A DNA stretch of 64,000 nucleotides from Pseudomonas rustica. GTDB lineage: Bacteria > Pseudomonadota > Gammaproteobacteria > Pseudomonadales > Pseudomonadaceae. This document shows positions 1-8,726 of this stretch, piece after piece (position 1 is the first letter of the stretch; every line of letters begins with the position of its first letter). Both the position numbers and the translations under genes were made by a program. Location of the stretch: assembly GCF_018336155.1 (NCBI RefSeq), contig NZ_JAGYHF010000010.1:124001-188000 (forward strand), read 5' to 3'. Below the pieces are notes generated by a model that saw only the letters and a list, made by a program, of their open reading frames with translations, had not been told where the DNA came from and ran no database searches.

Positions 1-68
1 AGGCCTTTGCGCGCGTGCATCGGGACTTCGCTGAGGGGGTAATCGTTGCCGGGATCGTTCTGCGTCAT
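1..68 (-). CDS. Cytosine permease-like NCS1 transporter, N-terminal fragment
   Basis: Only the first 22 codons lie in the window; the gene continues leftwards. Read from the ATG at 66-68 on the minus strand, the peptide begins MTQNDPGNDYPLSEVP and continues MHARKG. The segment VPMHARKG resembles the start of CodB-type cytosine permeases, where a short polar tail ending in a basic ARKG-like motif precedes the first membrane helix. An AAGGA ribosome site sits about 8 bases upstream. Known for the family: cytoplasmic-membrane cation symport of nucleobases. The assignment rests on a short fragment; another NCS1 substrate (allantoin, hydantoin, uracil) is possible. Confidence 0.5.
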   Translation of the reverse strand, partial: MTQNDPGNDYPLSEVPMHARKG

Positions 69-207
69 GGGGCGGTCCTTGCTGGAGAGAGGGAGACGCG
101 GGGGAGGGTTGCAGTGGTCGTGCCATGTTCCGGTTGGCGCGGGTTATGTATAGACGAGTCGCGTCAAACGGCGCGAAAACAGTGCACCCGAACACACCAA
201 AGCCCAA

Positions 208-292
208 TGTAGGAGCTGCCGAAGGCTGCGATCCTTTGATTTTGTTTTTTAGAAGCAAGATCAAAAGATCGCAGCCTTCGGCAGCTCCTACA
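208..292. repeat. REP pair, family A
   Basis: Two copies of the TGTAGGAGCTGCCGAAGGCT element face each other across a short A/T-rich loop, between the permease start and the hydrolase stop. The pair can fold into one long hairpin. Family A is the commonest intergenic element in this window. Confidence 0.9.
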
Positions 293-308
293 GGGGATTT
301 GTGGTGGG

Positions 309-1121
309 TCAGAGGAAGCGCATCAGCGCAGCGACGATGGCTTCGGGGGCGTCTTCCTGGACGAGGTGGCCGGCGTTGGGAATCGGGTGGAATTGTGAGC
401 CGGGGATTATCTTGTGCAATGCACGGCCACGCTCGATGGGAATCCACTGATCGTCTTTGCCCCAGAGAATCTGTACCCGACAACGGATCGTCGGGTACAA
501 ACTTTCGGCCTCACGGGTATAGCGCTCATCCATCTGCGCAATCTGCCGATAGAACGCCGCTTGCCCGGGATCGCCGAGCCACGGCTCAACGTAGGGCGCG
601 AGTTCGTCGTCGGGAATCGCCCGGTGAATCGCCCCGCGAATGTAGGTCGGCACGACGGCGCGCTGGATGTAATCGGGCAGACCGCTAAATGCCGCTTCAT
701 GCTGGCGAACATGCTGCACAAACGGCGAGCCCCATGGCGTCAGCGCCACCGGATCGATCAGCGTCAGGCTGCGGTAATCCTTGCCATTGAGCAGGTGAGT
801 GCGCAGCGCCGTGGCACCGCCAAAGTCATGGGCGACCACGTCGGGATTTTGGATGTTCCAGTGATCGAGCAACTGCGCCAACAACTGGTTTTGCACACCG
901 AGGGAGACATCGGCGGCAGGTTTCGCGGAGCGTCCATAACCGAGCAAATCGAAGTAATACACGCGGTGCGTGGCAAAGAAGTGCGGCGCGATCCGATGCC
1001 ACACGTAAGACGAGAAAGGTGTGCCATGCACGAACACCAGCGGCGGGCCATCGCCACGTACGGCATGGCGCACTGAGTGACCGTTGAAGTCAAAGACCTG
1101 ATCCAGCAGCCAGTCTGTCAT
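309..1121 (-). CDS. Alpha/beta hydrolase with Asp nucleophile, haloalkane dehalogenase-like
   Basis: A 270-residue cytoplasmic alpha/beta hydrolase. HGTP (residues 32-35) forms the oxyanion region. The nucleophile elbow reads VAHDFGG, with Asp99 where most esterases carry Ser in GxSxG. The charge-relay residues appear to be Asp223 or Asp224 in WGKDD and His252 in NAGH. Asp nucleophiles are known in haloalkane and haloacetate dehalogenases and epoxide hydrolases, so hydrolysis through a covalent Asp ester is likely; the substrate cannot be told. The start at 1121 is preferred to upstream codons because a GAGGAC ribosome site precedes it and the upstream extension is repeat-derived. It lies downstream of queD but a terminator separates them. 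Confidence 0.85.
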   Translation of the reverse strand: MTDWLLDQVFDFNGHSVRHAVRGDGPPLVFVHGTPFSSYVWHRIAPHFFATHRVYYFDLLGYGRSAKPAADVSLGVQNQLLAQLLDHWNIQNPDVVAHDFGGATALRTHLLNGKDYRSLTLIDPVALTPWGSPFVQHVRQHEAAFSGLPDYIQRAVVPTYIRGAIHRAIPDDELAPYVEPWLGDPGQAAFYRQIAQMDERYTREAESLYPTIRCRVQILWGKDDQWIPIERGRALHKIIPGSQFHPIPNAGHLVQEDAPEAIVAALMRFL

Positions 1122-1165
1122 GGGCCTGTCCTCTTGGCGGGTGGGGAGCCAAAAAGCATAGGCAT

Positions 1166-1190
1166 AAAAAAACAGCCGTGAAGGCTGTTC
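1166..1190 (-). terminator. Rho-independent terminator after queD
   Basis: Read on the minus strand, a AACAGCC stem, a five-base loop and GGCTGTT are followed by a run of seven T. It ends transcription arriving from queD before the hydrolase gene. Confidence 0.8.
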
Positions 1191-1210
1191 TTGAACATCA
1201 ACGCTATTCC

Positions 1211-1302
1211 CCTGTGGGAGCGGGCTTGCTCGCGAAAGCGGAGTGTCTGTCACATCAATGTCGATGTTCCGACGCCTTCGCGGGCAAGTCCGCTCCCACA
1301 GG
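1211..1302. repeat. REP pair, family B
   Basis: Inverted copies of CTGTGGGAGCGGGCTTGCTC separated by about 30 bases, lying between queD and its terminator. Confidence 0.9.
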
Positions 1303-1327
1303 GTTTTGCAGTGTTCTCAGGCTCGGG

Positions 1328-1684
1328 TTACTCGCCGCGATAGATGCAGCCGCTGGTGCACGTCTCGTGAATACGGATCGCGCTGAGTTCTGGCAGCAAC
1401 GGCTTCATTTCATTCCAGATGAATTTGGCCAGTACTTCGCTGGTCGGGTTTTCCAGGCCAGGAATGTCATTCAGGTAGTTGTGATCCAGACGCTCGTACA
1501 ACGGCTTGAAGATCGCTTTGATTTCCGAGAAATCACGGATCCAGCCAGTGTGCGGATCGAGGTCGCCGCTCAGGTGAAGCGCCACTTTGAACGAGTGACC
1601 GTGCAGACGTCCGCACTTGTGGCCGTCCGGGACGTGCGGCAGGCGGTGGGCGGATTCGAAAGTAAATTCCTTGAAGATTTCCAC
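1328..1684 (-). CDS. queD: 6-carboxy-5,6,7,8-tetrahydropterin synthase
   Basis: A 118-residue protein of the PTPS/QueD family, which converts 7,8-dihydroneopterin triphosphate to 6-carboxytetrahydropterin, the second step towards queuosine in tRNA. Zinc ligands are visible as His13, His28 and His30 (AHR and HGH), the catalytic Cys as Cys24 in GHKCGRLHGH, and the Asp-His relay in ERLDHNYL. The C-terminal ETCTSGCIY matches the conserved glutamate segment of the family. Length is typical. No other queuosine gene is in view, which is usual for Pseudomonas. Confidence 0.95.
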   Translation of the reverse strand: MEIFKEFTFESAHRLPHVPDGHKCGRLHGHSFKVALHLSGDLDPHTGWIRDFSEIKAIFKPLYERLDHNYLNDIPGLENPTSEVLAKFIWNEMKPLLPELSAIRIHETCTSGCIYRGE

Positions 1685-1769
1685 GGTATTTTCGGCTCTG
1701 TTCAGATGGTGTTCGCCGCAGCGATTCGGGCAGGCGGCGAGTTTACCAGCTTGTGTTTGGCCGTGCTGA

Positions 1770-2849
1770 CTAAAGGGTCAGCAAGCGCTCGGCGAGGCGA
1801 CCGTTGGCAGTCAGTTCGAGAAACTCATCGCCCAGACGGCGGCTCTCGTCCATCGCCGCGTGCCAGTATTTCTGCCGGCTCGTTGCATCGCCCATGAAGC
1901 GTTTGAAGTCGTTACGATCGGGCAGTTTGCCGTAGGGCAGGCGCGCCAGGTATTCCTTCGACGGCGCGAGCAACAGCACGTCCTGCAAGCGCTGCACCGA
2001 GGCTTTGCGCCACGGCAGGGTCTTGTCGAACCAGCCCGGAATCACCCGGTCGGTGAAGTGCGGATAAAGCACGATGCCGTCACCGCTGTAGGGCAGATCG
2101 AGGTGATAGTCGAGCAGACCGCCGTCGCGGAAGGTGCCAGCCCCGGCGCCCGGCAGATCGCGCACGCCTTCCATGACCATCGGGATCGACCCCGAGGCCA
2201 GCAGCGCCTGACGTAAGTTGCCGGCATTCAGTGCGACGAAGCGCGACGGGAAATCGTCGAGCGCATTCACCGGCGGGGCGAGGCGCGGATCGTGGATGAT
2301 CAGCCGTTCGAAGTGCCGCGACAGTCGCGCACGACCGCGCAGGTTATCGGCGATCACCGAACCCAGCGCCAGACCGAGGCGACCGCGATGGTCATCAGCG
2401 AGACGCCCCTGGCTTTTCACCACCATGATGTTCAAGCGGTAATGCGCGTTGTCGAGGATGCTCGCGTCGCGGCCATCAAGCAGGTCATTGAGCATGCGCT
2501 GCGAGCTCTGACTGATCTCGGCCATGGTCACGCCTTTGTTGAAATTCTGCTCGGCGTAGAGCGCGCCGAGGCGGCGGATGCCTGCGGCGGCGTCCGGCAG
2601 GCAAGCGCTGGCGAAGCGCCAGGAACCGACCGAGGCGCCAATCAGCGAACGCTCACGCGGCGCACTCGGCAGCCATTCACCGAACAGCGCCAGATCCAGC
2701 CCCTGAATCCCCAACGCCTTCGGCCCACCGGCCGCACCGGGCAGGGTGCCGACGTCAGCGGCGTTCAGACCCTGCGCGCGAATCCGCGCCATGGCCCGTG
2801 GGCCGGCCTTGAGGGTGAGGGCGGGGAACTTGATGTGGATGGCGGTCAT
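1770..2849 (-). CDS. Patatin-like phospholipase
   Basis: A 359-residue protein with a patatin fold. The glycine-rich oxyanion segment GAAGGPKALG lies near residues 38-48, the nucleophile elbow is GASVG with Ser73, and the catalytic aspartate is in FRDGGL (Asp242). These give the Ser-Asp dyad of patatin lipid acyl hydrolases. No signal peptide or membrane segment is evident, so it is probably cytosolic. The start at 2849 (MTAIHIKF) is chosen over an in-frame codon 13 residues upstream since the extra segment runs into the promoter region. It is a single gene reading away from a REP pair; the substrate is unknown. Confidence 0.85.
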   Translation of the reverse strand: MTAIHIKFPALTLKAGPRAMARIRAQGLNAADVGTLPGAAGGPKALGIQGLDLALFGEWLPSAPRERSLIGASVGSWRFASACLPDAAAGIRRLGALYAEQNFNKGVTMAEISQSSQRMLNDLLDGRDASILDNAHYRLNIMVVKSQGRLADDHRGRLGLALGSVIADNLRGRARLSRHFERLIIHDPRLAPPVNALDDFPSRFVALNAGNLRQALLASGSIPMVMEGVRDLPGAGAGTFRDGGLLDYHLDLPYSGDGIVLYPHFTDRVIPGWFDKTLPWRKASVQRLQDVLLLAPSKEYLARLPYGKLPDRNDFKRFMGDATSRQKYWHAAMDESRRLGDEFLELTANGRLAERLLTL

Positions 2850-2900
2850 ACCGGTCTCGATCGTTAGCAAGCGAACAATTATAAGCACATGTTACAGAAT

Positions 2901-2990
2901 CCTGTAGGAGCTGCCGAAGGCTGCGATCTTTTGATCCTGGCTTTTTAAAAACAAGATCAAGAGATCGCAGCCTTCGGCAGCTCCTACAGG
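2901..2990. repeat. REP pair, family A
   Basis: Complete inverted pair beginning CCTGTAGGAG and ending CTCCTACAGG, in the divergent gap between the patatin gene and the PepSY operon. Both genes must be transcribed from within or just outside this element. Confidence 0.9.
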
Positions 2991-3093
2991 AGATATTTCA
3001 GGGAGGGAGAATGATGGCAATTCAGTTTCAGTTAAGTTCATCTGGTTAAGGTGCCGACCGTGAGCAATACATAAAAAATACGGAGACACCCTT

Positions 3094-3402
3094 TTGAAAA
3101 CCCTGACTGCCCTGTCCATTTGCGCGATCATCGGCTTCACTGCCAGCATCGCCCACGCCCGCGATCTGGGCCCGGATGAAGCCCTGCGCCTGCGCGACGC
3201 TGGTACTATCGTTTCCTTCGAGAAGCTCAACGCAACCGCGCTGGCCAAACATCCGGGCTCGACGATCACCGAAACCGAGCTGGAAGAGGAGTACGGCAAG
3301 TACATCTACCAGGTCGAAATGCGTGATCCGCAGGGTCTCAATTGGGATCTGGAATTAGACGCGGTGACCGGGCAGGTTCTCAAGGATCATCAGGATACGT
3401 AA
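3094..3402 (+). CDS. PepSY domain protein, exported
   Basis: A 102-residue protein translated from TTG, supported by a CGGAG ribosome site. The first 22 residues form a signal peptide ending in AHA. The mature part carries one PepSY domain (GSTITETELEEEYGKY followed by IYQVE), the fold of the M4 protease propeptide-like periplasmic inhibitors and sensors. It is first in a tightly packed unit with a second PepSY gene, a response regulator and a sensor kinase. That arrangement suggests a periplasmic accessory or target of the two-component system; the role is inferred from context. Confidence 0.8.
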   Translation: MKTLTALSICAIIGFTASIAHARDLGPDEALRLRDAGTIVSFEKLNATALAKHPGSTITETELEEEYGKYIYQVEMRDPQGLNWDLELDAVTGQVLKDHQDT

Positions 3403-3713
3403 TGAAGCTTAATGTTCGCGCCACCAGCCGCACGGCGCTGGCGCTGGTAGTTTTTTGCTCGGCGGCGATGGCCCGCGACCTCGATCAGGACGAAGCGCTG
3501 AACCTGCGTCGCCAGGGCGTCATCCTGCCGCTGGAGCAAGTGCTGCAGCAGGCGATGGATCGTTATCCGGGCGCCAAACTGCTGGAAGTCGAGCTGGAAG
3601 AGAAACATGACGTCTACATTTATGAGGTCGAGTTGCTTACCGTCGAGGGTGTCGCCCGTGAGTTGCACCTCAAGGCCGAAACCGGTGAATTAGTGAAAGA
3701 CAAGGAAGATTGA
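3402..3713 (+). CDS. Second PepSY domain protein, exported
   Basis: A 103-residue paralogue of the preceding gene. Its ATG overlaps the previous stop codon (TAATG), so translation is probably coupled. The N-terminus (TALALVVFCSAAMA) is a signal sequence, and LLEVELEEKHDVYIYEVEL is the PepSY core. Both proteins keep the pattern RDLxxDEALxLRxxG just after the signal peptide, showing tandem duplication. The response regulator starts three bases after its stop. Confidence 0.8.
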   Translation: MKLNVRATSRTALALVVFCSAAMARDLDQDEALNLRRQGVILPLEQVLQQAMDRYPGAKLLEVELEEKHDVYIYEVELLTVEGVARELHLKAETGELVKDKED

Positions 3714-3716
3714 TCG

Positions 3717-4385
3717 ATGCGTTTGCTTTTGGTGGAAGACCACGTACCGCTGGCCGACGAATTGCTCGCCGGTCTGCAACGCCAAGGCTACGCAGTCGAT
3801 TGGCTGGCGGACGGCCGTGATGCGCTGTATCAGGGCAGCAGCGAGCCGTACGACCTGATCATCCTCGACCTCGGTCTGCCCGGTGTGCCGGGGCTTGAGG
3901 TGCTGGCGCAGTGGCGCGCGGGCGGTCTGGCGATTCCGGTGTTGATCCTCACGGCGCGTGATTCCTGGGCCGAACGCATCGAAGGCCTGAAGGCCGGCGC
4001 CGACGATTACCTGACCAAACCTTTTCATCCCGAAGAGCTGTTCCTGCGCATACAGTCGCTGCTGCGCCGCTCCAAGGGCCAGTCCAATCAGGCGACGTTG
4101 CAAGCCGCCGGCCTGCATCTGGACGAGGGCCGTCAGTGCGTGGTGCGCGACGGCACCGACATTCAACTGACCGCCGCCGAGTTTCGTCTGCTGCGCTATT
4201 TCATGCTGCACCCCGAGCAAATCCTTTCCAAAAGTCACCTCGCCGAACACCTCTACGACGGTGAAACCGAGCGCGATTCCAACGTACTCGAAGTCCACGT
4301 CAATCACCTGCGCCGCAAGCTCGGCAAAAGCGTGATCGAAACCCGTCGCGGCCAGGGTTACCTGTTCGGCGGGCAGGCTTCATGA
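3717..4385 (+). CDS. OmpR/PhoP-family response regulator
   Basis: A 222-residue regulator. The receiver domain (1-115) shows the acidic pocket at Glu7-Asp8, the phosphoacceptor Asp51 in ILDLGLP and the conserved Lys101 in LTKPF. The C-terminal winged helix (about 125-220) ends RRKLGKSVIETRRGQGYLF, the recognition and wing motif of the OmpR class. The overall pattern is closest to the QseB/PmrA group. Its stop overlaps the kinase start by four bases (ATGA), and it follows two PepSY genes, so all four are likely co-transcribed. Confidence 0.92.
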   Translation: MRLLLVEDHVPLADELLAGLQRQGYAVDWLADGRDALYQGSSEPYDLIILDLGLPGVPGLEVLAQWRAGGLAIPVLILTARDSWAERIEGLKAGADDYLTKPFHPEELFLRIQSLLRRSKGQSNQATLQAAGLHLDEGRQCVVRDGTDIQLTAAEFRLLRYFMLHPEQILSKSHLAEHLYDGETERDSNVLEVHVNHLRRKLGKSVIETRRGQGYLFGGQAS

Positions 4386-5695
4386 GGTCAATCCAGCGCC
4401 GCTTGAGCCTGGGTTTGATCAGCGTGATGGTGATCGTCGGTCTGGTGCTGGCGCAAACCAGTTTGTGGTTGTTCGAAGTGGGTTTGCAGCGCTACCTCGA
4501 AGCCGGCCTGCGCGACGACAGCGAAACCCTGTTGGTGGCGCTGGTGCGCGGCCCCATGGGGTTGCAGCTGGATGAGCGGCACTTGTCGCCGGCGTATCAG
4601 CGACCGTTTTCCGGGCATTACTTCCGTATCGATTTTGCCGACAGCCACTGGCGTTCGCGATCGCTGTGGGATCAGGATCTGCCGCTGCTGGATCAGCCCG
4701 GTCTGCACAGCAACTTGCAACTGGGCCCGGACGGTCAGCGGTTGCTGGTGCTGCGTTCGGACTATCGGCGTCTGGGCCAGTCGATTTCGATCAGCGTTGC
4801 GCAGGATTACACGCCGGTCAGCGACAGCTTTCAGCGCATGCGTCAGATTGGCCTCGGTCTGGGGTTGGCGGCGTTGCTGCTGATTCTGTTTTTGCAGCGA
4901 CTCACGGTGCGCCGCGCACTGAAGCCGCTGGAAAAGGCTCGCGAGCAGATCGCGCAATTGCAGCAGGGCCAGCGTTCGCAACTCGACGATCAAGTGCCCG
5001 TTGAATTGGAACCGCTGGTGGCGCAGATCAACCATTTGCTTGCGCACACCGAGGACAGTCTCAAGCGTTCGCGTAATGCCTTGGGCAACCTTGGGCATGC
5101 GTTGAAAACGCCGTTGGCGGTGCTGTTGAGCCTGGCGTCGAGCGAGAAACTCGATGCCCATCCCGAGCTGCGCAAGATTCTTCTCGAACAACTGGAACAG
5201 GTGCAGCAACGGCTCAATCGCGAGCTGAACCGCGCACGATTATCTGGCGATGCGTTACCGGGTGCGTTGTTTGATTGCGATGCCGAACTGCCGGGGTTGC
5301 TGGCGACGCTGAACATGATTCATGGCGAGCATCTGGCGTTAAGTTATGTCGCGCCGGCGGGATTGCAGTTGCCGTGGGATCGTGAGGATTTGCTGGAGCT
5401 GCTGGGCAATCTGCTCGACAACGCCTGCAAGTGGGCGGATGCCGAGGTGCGTTTGAGCGTGGTCGAAACGGCTGAGGGATTTGCCCTGAGCGTGGAAGAT
5501 GACGGACCGGGGATTCCTGAGGAGCAGCGCGCGCAGGTATTCAGTCGGGGAGCGCGGCTGGATGAACAGACGCACGGGCATGGGTTGGGGCTGGGGATTG
5601 TGCGCGATATTGTTGATACGTGGGGCGGGACGCTGATGTTGATGGAAAGCGAGTGGGGCGGGCTGAAAGTGTTGATTGAACTGCCTCGGCGGTGA
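4382..5695 (+). CDS. Sensor histidine kinase partner
   Basis: A 437-residue membrane kinase. Helices at about 10-30 and 156-174 bracket a periplasmic loop of roughly 125 residues. A HAMP-like linker follows, then the dimerisation domain with His239 in LGHALKTPLAVL, the N box in GNLLDNACKW, the G1 box in EDDGPGIPEE and the G2 box in GHGLGLGIV. The layout matches QseC/PhoQ-type kinases. The signal is unknown; the co-encoded PepSY proteins are candidates for periplasmic input. Transcription runs into a convergent repeat array. Confidence 0.92.
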   Translation: MRSIQRRLSLGLISVMVIVGLVLAQTSLWLFEVGLQRYLEAGLRDDSETLLVALVRGPMGLQLDERHLSPAYQRPFSGHYFRIDFADSHWRSRSLWDQDLPLLDQPGLHSNLQLGPDGQRLLVLRSDYRRLGQSISISVAQDYTPVSDSFQRMRQIGLGLGLAALLLILFLQRLTVRRALKPLEKAREQIAQLQQGQRSQLDDQVPVELEPLVAQINHLLAHTEDSLKRSRNALGNLGHALKTPLAVLLSLASSEKLDAHPELRKILLEQLEQVQQRLNRELNRARLSGDALPGALFDCDAELPGLLATLNMIHGEHLALSYVAPAGLQLPWDREDLLELLGNLLDNACKWADAEVRLSVVETAEGFALSVEDDGPGIPEEQRAQVFSRGARLDEQTHGHGLGLGIVRDIVDTWGGTLMLMESEWGGLKVLIELPRR

Positions 5696-5703
5696 GGCTT
5701 TCA

Positions 5704-6408
5704 GAAGCCCCTCACCCTAACCCTCTCCCGGAGGGAGAGGGGACTGACCGAGTTGGATTGCCGAGGTACGCCGACTTGGGATATCGAGTCGAACTCAGGT
5801 TTTGAAAAGCAAAAGCCCCTCACCCTGGCCCTCTCCCGGAGGGAGAGGGGACTGACCGAGTTGGATGGCCGAGATACGCCGACTTGGGGTATCGAGTCGA
5901 ACTCAGGTTTTGAAAAGCAAAAGCCCCTCACCCTGGCCCTCTCCCGGAGGGAGAGGGGACTGACCGAGTTGGATTGCCGAGGTACGCCGACTTGGGATAT
6001 CGAGTCGAACTCATGTTTTGAAAAGCAAAAGCCCCTCACCCTGGCCCTCTCCCGGAGGGAGAGGGGACTGACCGAGTTGGATGGCCGAGATACGCCGACT
6101 TGGGGTATCGAGTCGAACTCAGGTTTTGAAAAGCAAAAGCCCCTCACCCTGGCCCTCTCTCGGAGGGAGAGGGGACTGACCGATTTGGATGGGCGAAGTA
6201 CGCCGACTTGGGATATTGAGTTGAACTCAGGTTTTGAAAAGCAAAAGCCCCTCACCCTAGCCCTCTCCCGGAGGGAGAGGGGACTGACCGAGTTGGATGG
6301 CCGAGATACGCCGACTTGGGGTATTGAGTCGAACTCAGGTTTTGAAAAGCACATAGATCGGCTCCCTTTCCCCTCTACCCCTTGGGGGAGAGGGCTGGGG
6401 TGAGGGGG
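5704..6408. repeat. Tandem array: six copies of a 108-bp unit
   Basis: Fills the whole gap between the convergent kinase and chemoreceptor genes. The box CTCACCCT recurs at 5711, 5819, 5927, 6035, 6143 and 6251, exactly 108 bases apart. Each unit carries the hairpin CCCTCTCCCGGAGGGAGAGG and a spacer ending GGTTTTGAAAAGC. Alternate units differ slightly (TTGCCGAGG against TGGCCGAGA, with TGGGATATC against TGGGGTATC), as if a two-unit block had been duplicated. A diverged inverted copy closes the array near 6360-6408. It holds no gene: because 108 is divisible by three, several frames stay open by repetition alone. Confidence 0.95.
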
Positions 6409-6441
6409 AAAGGATTTACCTGACACCCCCAAAATCCCGGG

Positions 6442-8589
6442 TCACACCCGAAACTGATCCATCAAACTCTGCTGCTGATTCGCCAGGCTGTTCAGCGACT
6501 GACTCACCCGCGCCGACTCATTCGCCTGCCCCGACAACGATTCCGTCACATCGCGAATCGTCGCCACGTTGTTGTTGATCTCCTCCGCCACAGCGCTCTG
6601 TTCTTCCGCCGCACTGGCGATCTGCAGGTTCATGTCGCTGATCACCGTCACCGCGTCGCCGATCTGGCGCAGCGCAGTCACCGCTTGGCCAACCTGTTCA
6701 ACACTGCCCTGCGCCTGACGATGGCTGTTGCCCATCGAACCGACCACTTCCTGCGTCCCGGTCTGCAGTTGTTCAATCACCTGACGGGTTTCTTCCACCG
6801 ACTCCTGCGTGCGGCGCGCGAGGTTGCGCACTTCATCGGCGACCACGGCAAAACCACGTCCAGCTTCACCAGCGCGTGCCGCTTCGATCGCGGCGTTGAG
6901 GGCCAACAGGTTGGTCTGCTCGGCAATGGCACGGATGGTTTCCAGTACGGCGCCGATTTTCTCGCTGTTCGCGGCGAGGCCCTCGACCTGCACCATCGCC
7001 GCGCTCATGTCGGCGGCGAGGGTGTCGATGCTCGCGGTGGTGCGGTCGATCATGGTCAGGCCTTGACGGGTGGCGCGATCGGCGTCCTTGGCGGCTTCGG
7101 CAGCTTGCGCAGCACTGCGCGCGACGTCTTGTGCGGTGGCGCTCATTTCGTGGGACGCGGTGGCAACCTGATCGACCTGACGGTATTGCTGCTCCATGCC
7201 GGCGCTGGTCTGGGTGGCGATGGCCGAGGACTGATCGGCCGTGTTGCGAGCGTCCTGCACCGAGCGTTTGACGTCGGCAATGATCGGCTGCAATTTATCG
7301 AGGAAGCGGTTGAACCAACCGGCCAATTGACCGAGTTCATCCTTCTTGTCGTAGGCCAGGCGGCGGGTCAGATCACCTTCACCGCTGGCGATGTCTTCGA
7401 GCATGTGCGCCACACCGAGGATCGGTTTGGTCACGCTGCGCGCCATCAGCCACACCAGCAGCAGGCCGATCAGCGCGGCGAGCACGCCGAGACTCAGCTC
7501 AATCAACGTGCCTGAGGTGTTGCTCGCGTCCAGTTGTTGCTTGAGCGCTTCGGCGCGGCTGACGAGGACTTTTTCCGGCACATCAAGCAGCACGCCCCAC
7601 GACGGGCCACCGGGAATCGGTTGGAATGGCGAGAGTACTTTCAACTGGCCGTTGCTGTGCAGGCTGGTGACGTTGCTGTTCGAGGCCAATAGCCGCAGCA
7701 GCTCAGCGCCGCTGGTTTTGTCGATCGCATCCAGACGCTGGCTGAGTTTCCCAGCGTCCGGGCTGTAACCGGCGAGCAGGCCGGCGGGGCTGATGATGCT
7801 CACGGCGGTCTGGCCGTCATAGAGCTTCTTGCTCGCGCTCTGGCTGGTGGCTTGCAGGCTGTTGAGGTTGATGTCGACCGACAGCGAGGCGATGACTTTG
7901 CCATCCACCACCAGCGGGAACACGATGCTGGTCATCAGCACGTTGTGGCCGTCGATCACGTAGAAGTACGGTTCGATCACGCAGGGTTTGAGTGTGGTGC
8001 GCGGGCAGGTAAACCAGGCATTGGCCGCCTGGCCGGAGGGGCCGGTGCTGGTGTCGGCCATGTCGCTTTCCGGCAGCGCCATCGAGGTCACCTTGCCAGG
8101 CGTCGGTTGCGACCAGTACAGGGCGAAGCGGCCCTTGTCGTTGCTGCCCAGTTCGGCCTGGTTGGCGAACAATTCGTCCTTGCCATCCAGCGCATTGGCT
8201 TCGAACACTAGCGACAGGCCGAGCAGATCGGGGTTGGCTTGCAGCGCGGATTTGACCTGACGGGTCATGTCTTCGCGCAAGTCGAAGGCGTCGAGGAAAC
8301 GCTTCTCGGCCTGTTCACGGAGGAACAACACCTGGCGCGAAAAACCGTGGCCGTATTGATAGGCGTCCATGAATTGTTGGCGAATGCCCGCCGATTGCAC
8401 TTCGCCCTGGGACTCGATGCGCGCCTGCGCCGACTCGGTGAGCATCTCCATGCTCGAAGCTTTCACCAGTGCGGAACTGTGCTCCATGCGATACAGCGAA
8501 AGACCCACCAACAGGGTCACGATACCGGCCAGGCAAAGGCCGGCGAGCAGGGTGATTTTCCATTGGATGGAAAGTTGTCTGAGCGACAT
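6442..8589 (-). CDS. Methyl-accepting chemotaxis protein, dCache sensor
   Basis: A 715-residue chemoreceptor. The first membrane helix is about residues 11-32 and the second 362-383; between them lies a periplasmic domain of some 325 residues, the size and pattern of a double Cache sensor. HAMP follows (to about 436), then the signalling domain with the conserved hairpin around AEQTNLLALNAAIEAA, GEAGRGFAVVADEVR. The start at 8589 has an AAGGA site 8 bases upstream; longer in-frame starts would translate REP DNA. The canonical amino-acid-binding signature of dCache_1AA is not clear, so the ligand is open. The C-terminus lacks a CheR-docking pentapeptide. Confidence 0.9.
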   Translation of the reverse strand: MSLRQLSIQWKITLLAGLCLAGIVTLLVGLSLYRMEHSSALVKASSMEMLTESAQARIESQGEVQSAGIRQQFMDAYQYGHGFSRQVLFLREQAEKRFLDAFDLREDMTRQVKSALQANPDLLGLSLVFEANALDGKDELFANQAELGSNDKGRFALYWSQPTPGKVTSMALPESDMADTSTGPSGQAANAWFTCPRTTLKPCVIEPYFYVIDGHNVLMTSIVFPLVVDGKVIASLSVDINLNSLQATSQSASKKLYDGQTAVSIISPAGLLAGYSPDAGKLSQRLDAIDKTSGAELLRLLASNSNVTSLHSNGQLKVLSPFQPIPGGPSWGVLLDVPEKVLVSRAEALKQQLDASNTSGTLIELSLGVLAALIGLLLVWLMARSVTKPILGVAHMLEDIASGEGDLTRRLAYDKKDELGQLAGWFNRFLDKLQPIIADVKRSVQDARNTADQSSAIATQTSAGMEQQYRQVDQVATASHEMSATAQDVARSAAQAAEAAKDADRATRQGLTMIDRTTASIDTLAADMSAAMVQVEGLAANSEKIGAVLETIRAIAEQTNLLALNAAIEAARAGEAGRGFAVVADEVRNLARRTQESVEETRQVIEQLQTGTQEVVGSMGNSHRQAQGSVEQVGQAVTALRQIGDAVTVISDMNLQIASAAEEQSAVAEEINNNVATIRDVTESLSGQANESARVSQSLNSLANQQQSLMDQFRV

Positions 8590-8726
8590 GGAGACGTCCT
8601 TATTCGATAAATATCTGCGACTTTGCACTGTAACGGCCGCAAATCGGCTTTCTTTATCCCTGAAACACAATATGACTAATTGCCACAGGCCATGGCTGAA
8701 ACACCTTTTTGGGGCAAACACAAAAC

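Noticed and set aside
1178..1897. Plus-strand frame opposite queD and the patatin gene.
   Set aside because: It starts inside a terminator and REP, and is antisense to a complete QueD.
5701..6432. Open frames on both strands with perfect 36-residue repeats (SPLSLRERARVRG).
   Set aside because: They come from the 108-bp intergenic array, whose length is a multiple of three. There is no ribosome site and the same sequence is noncoding elsewhere.
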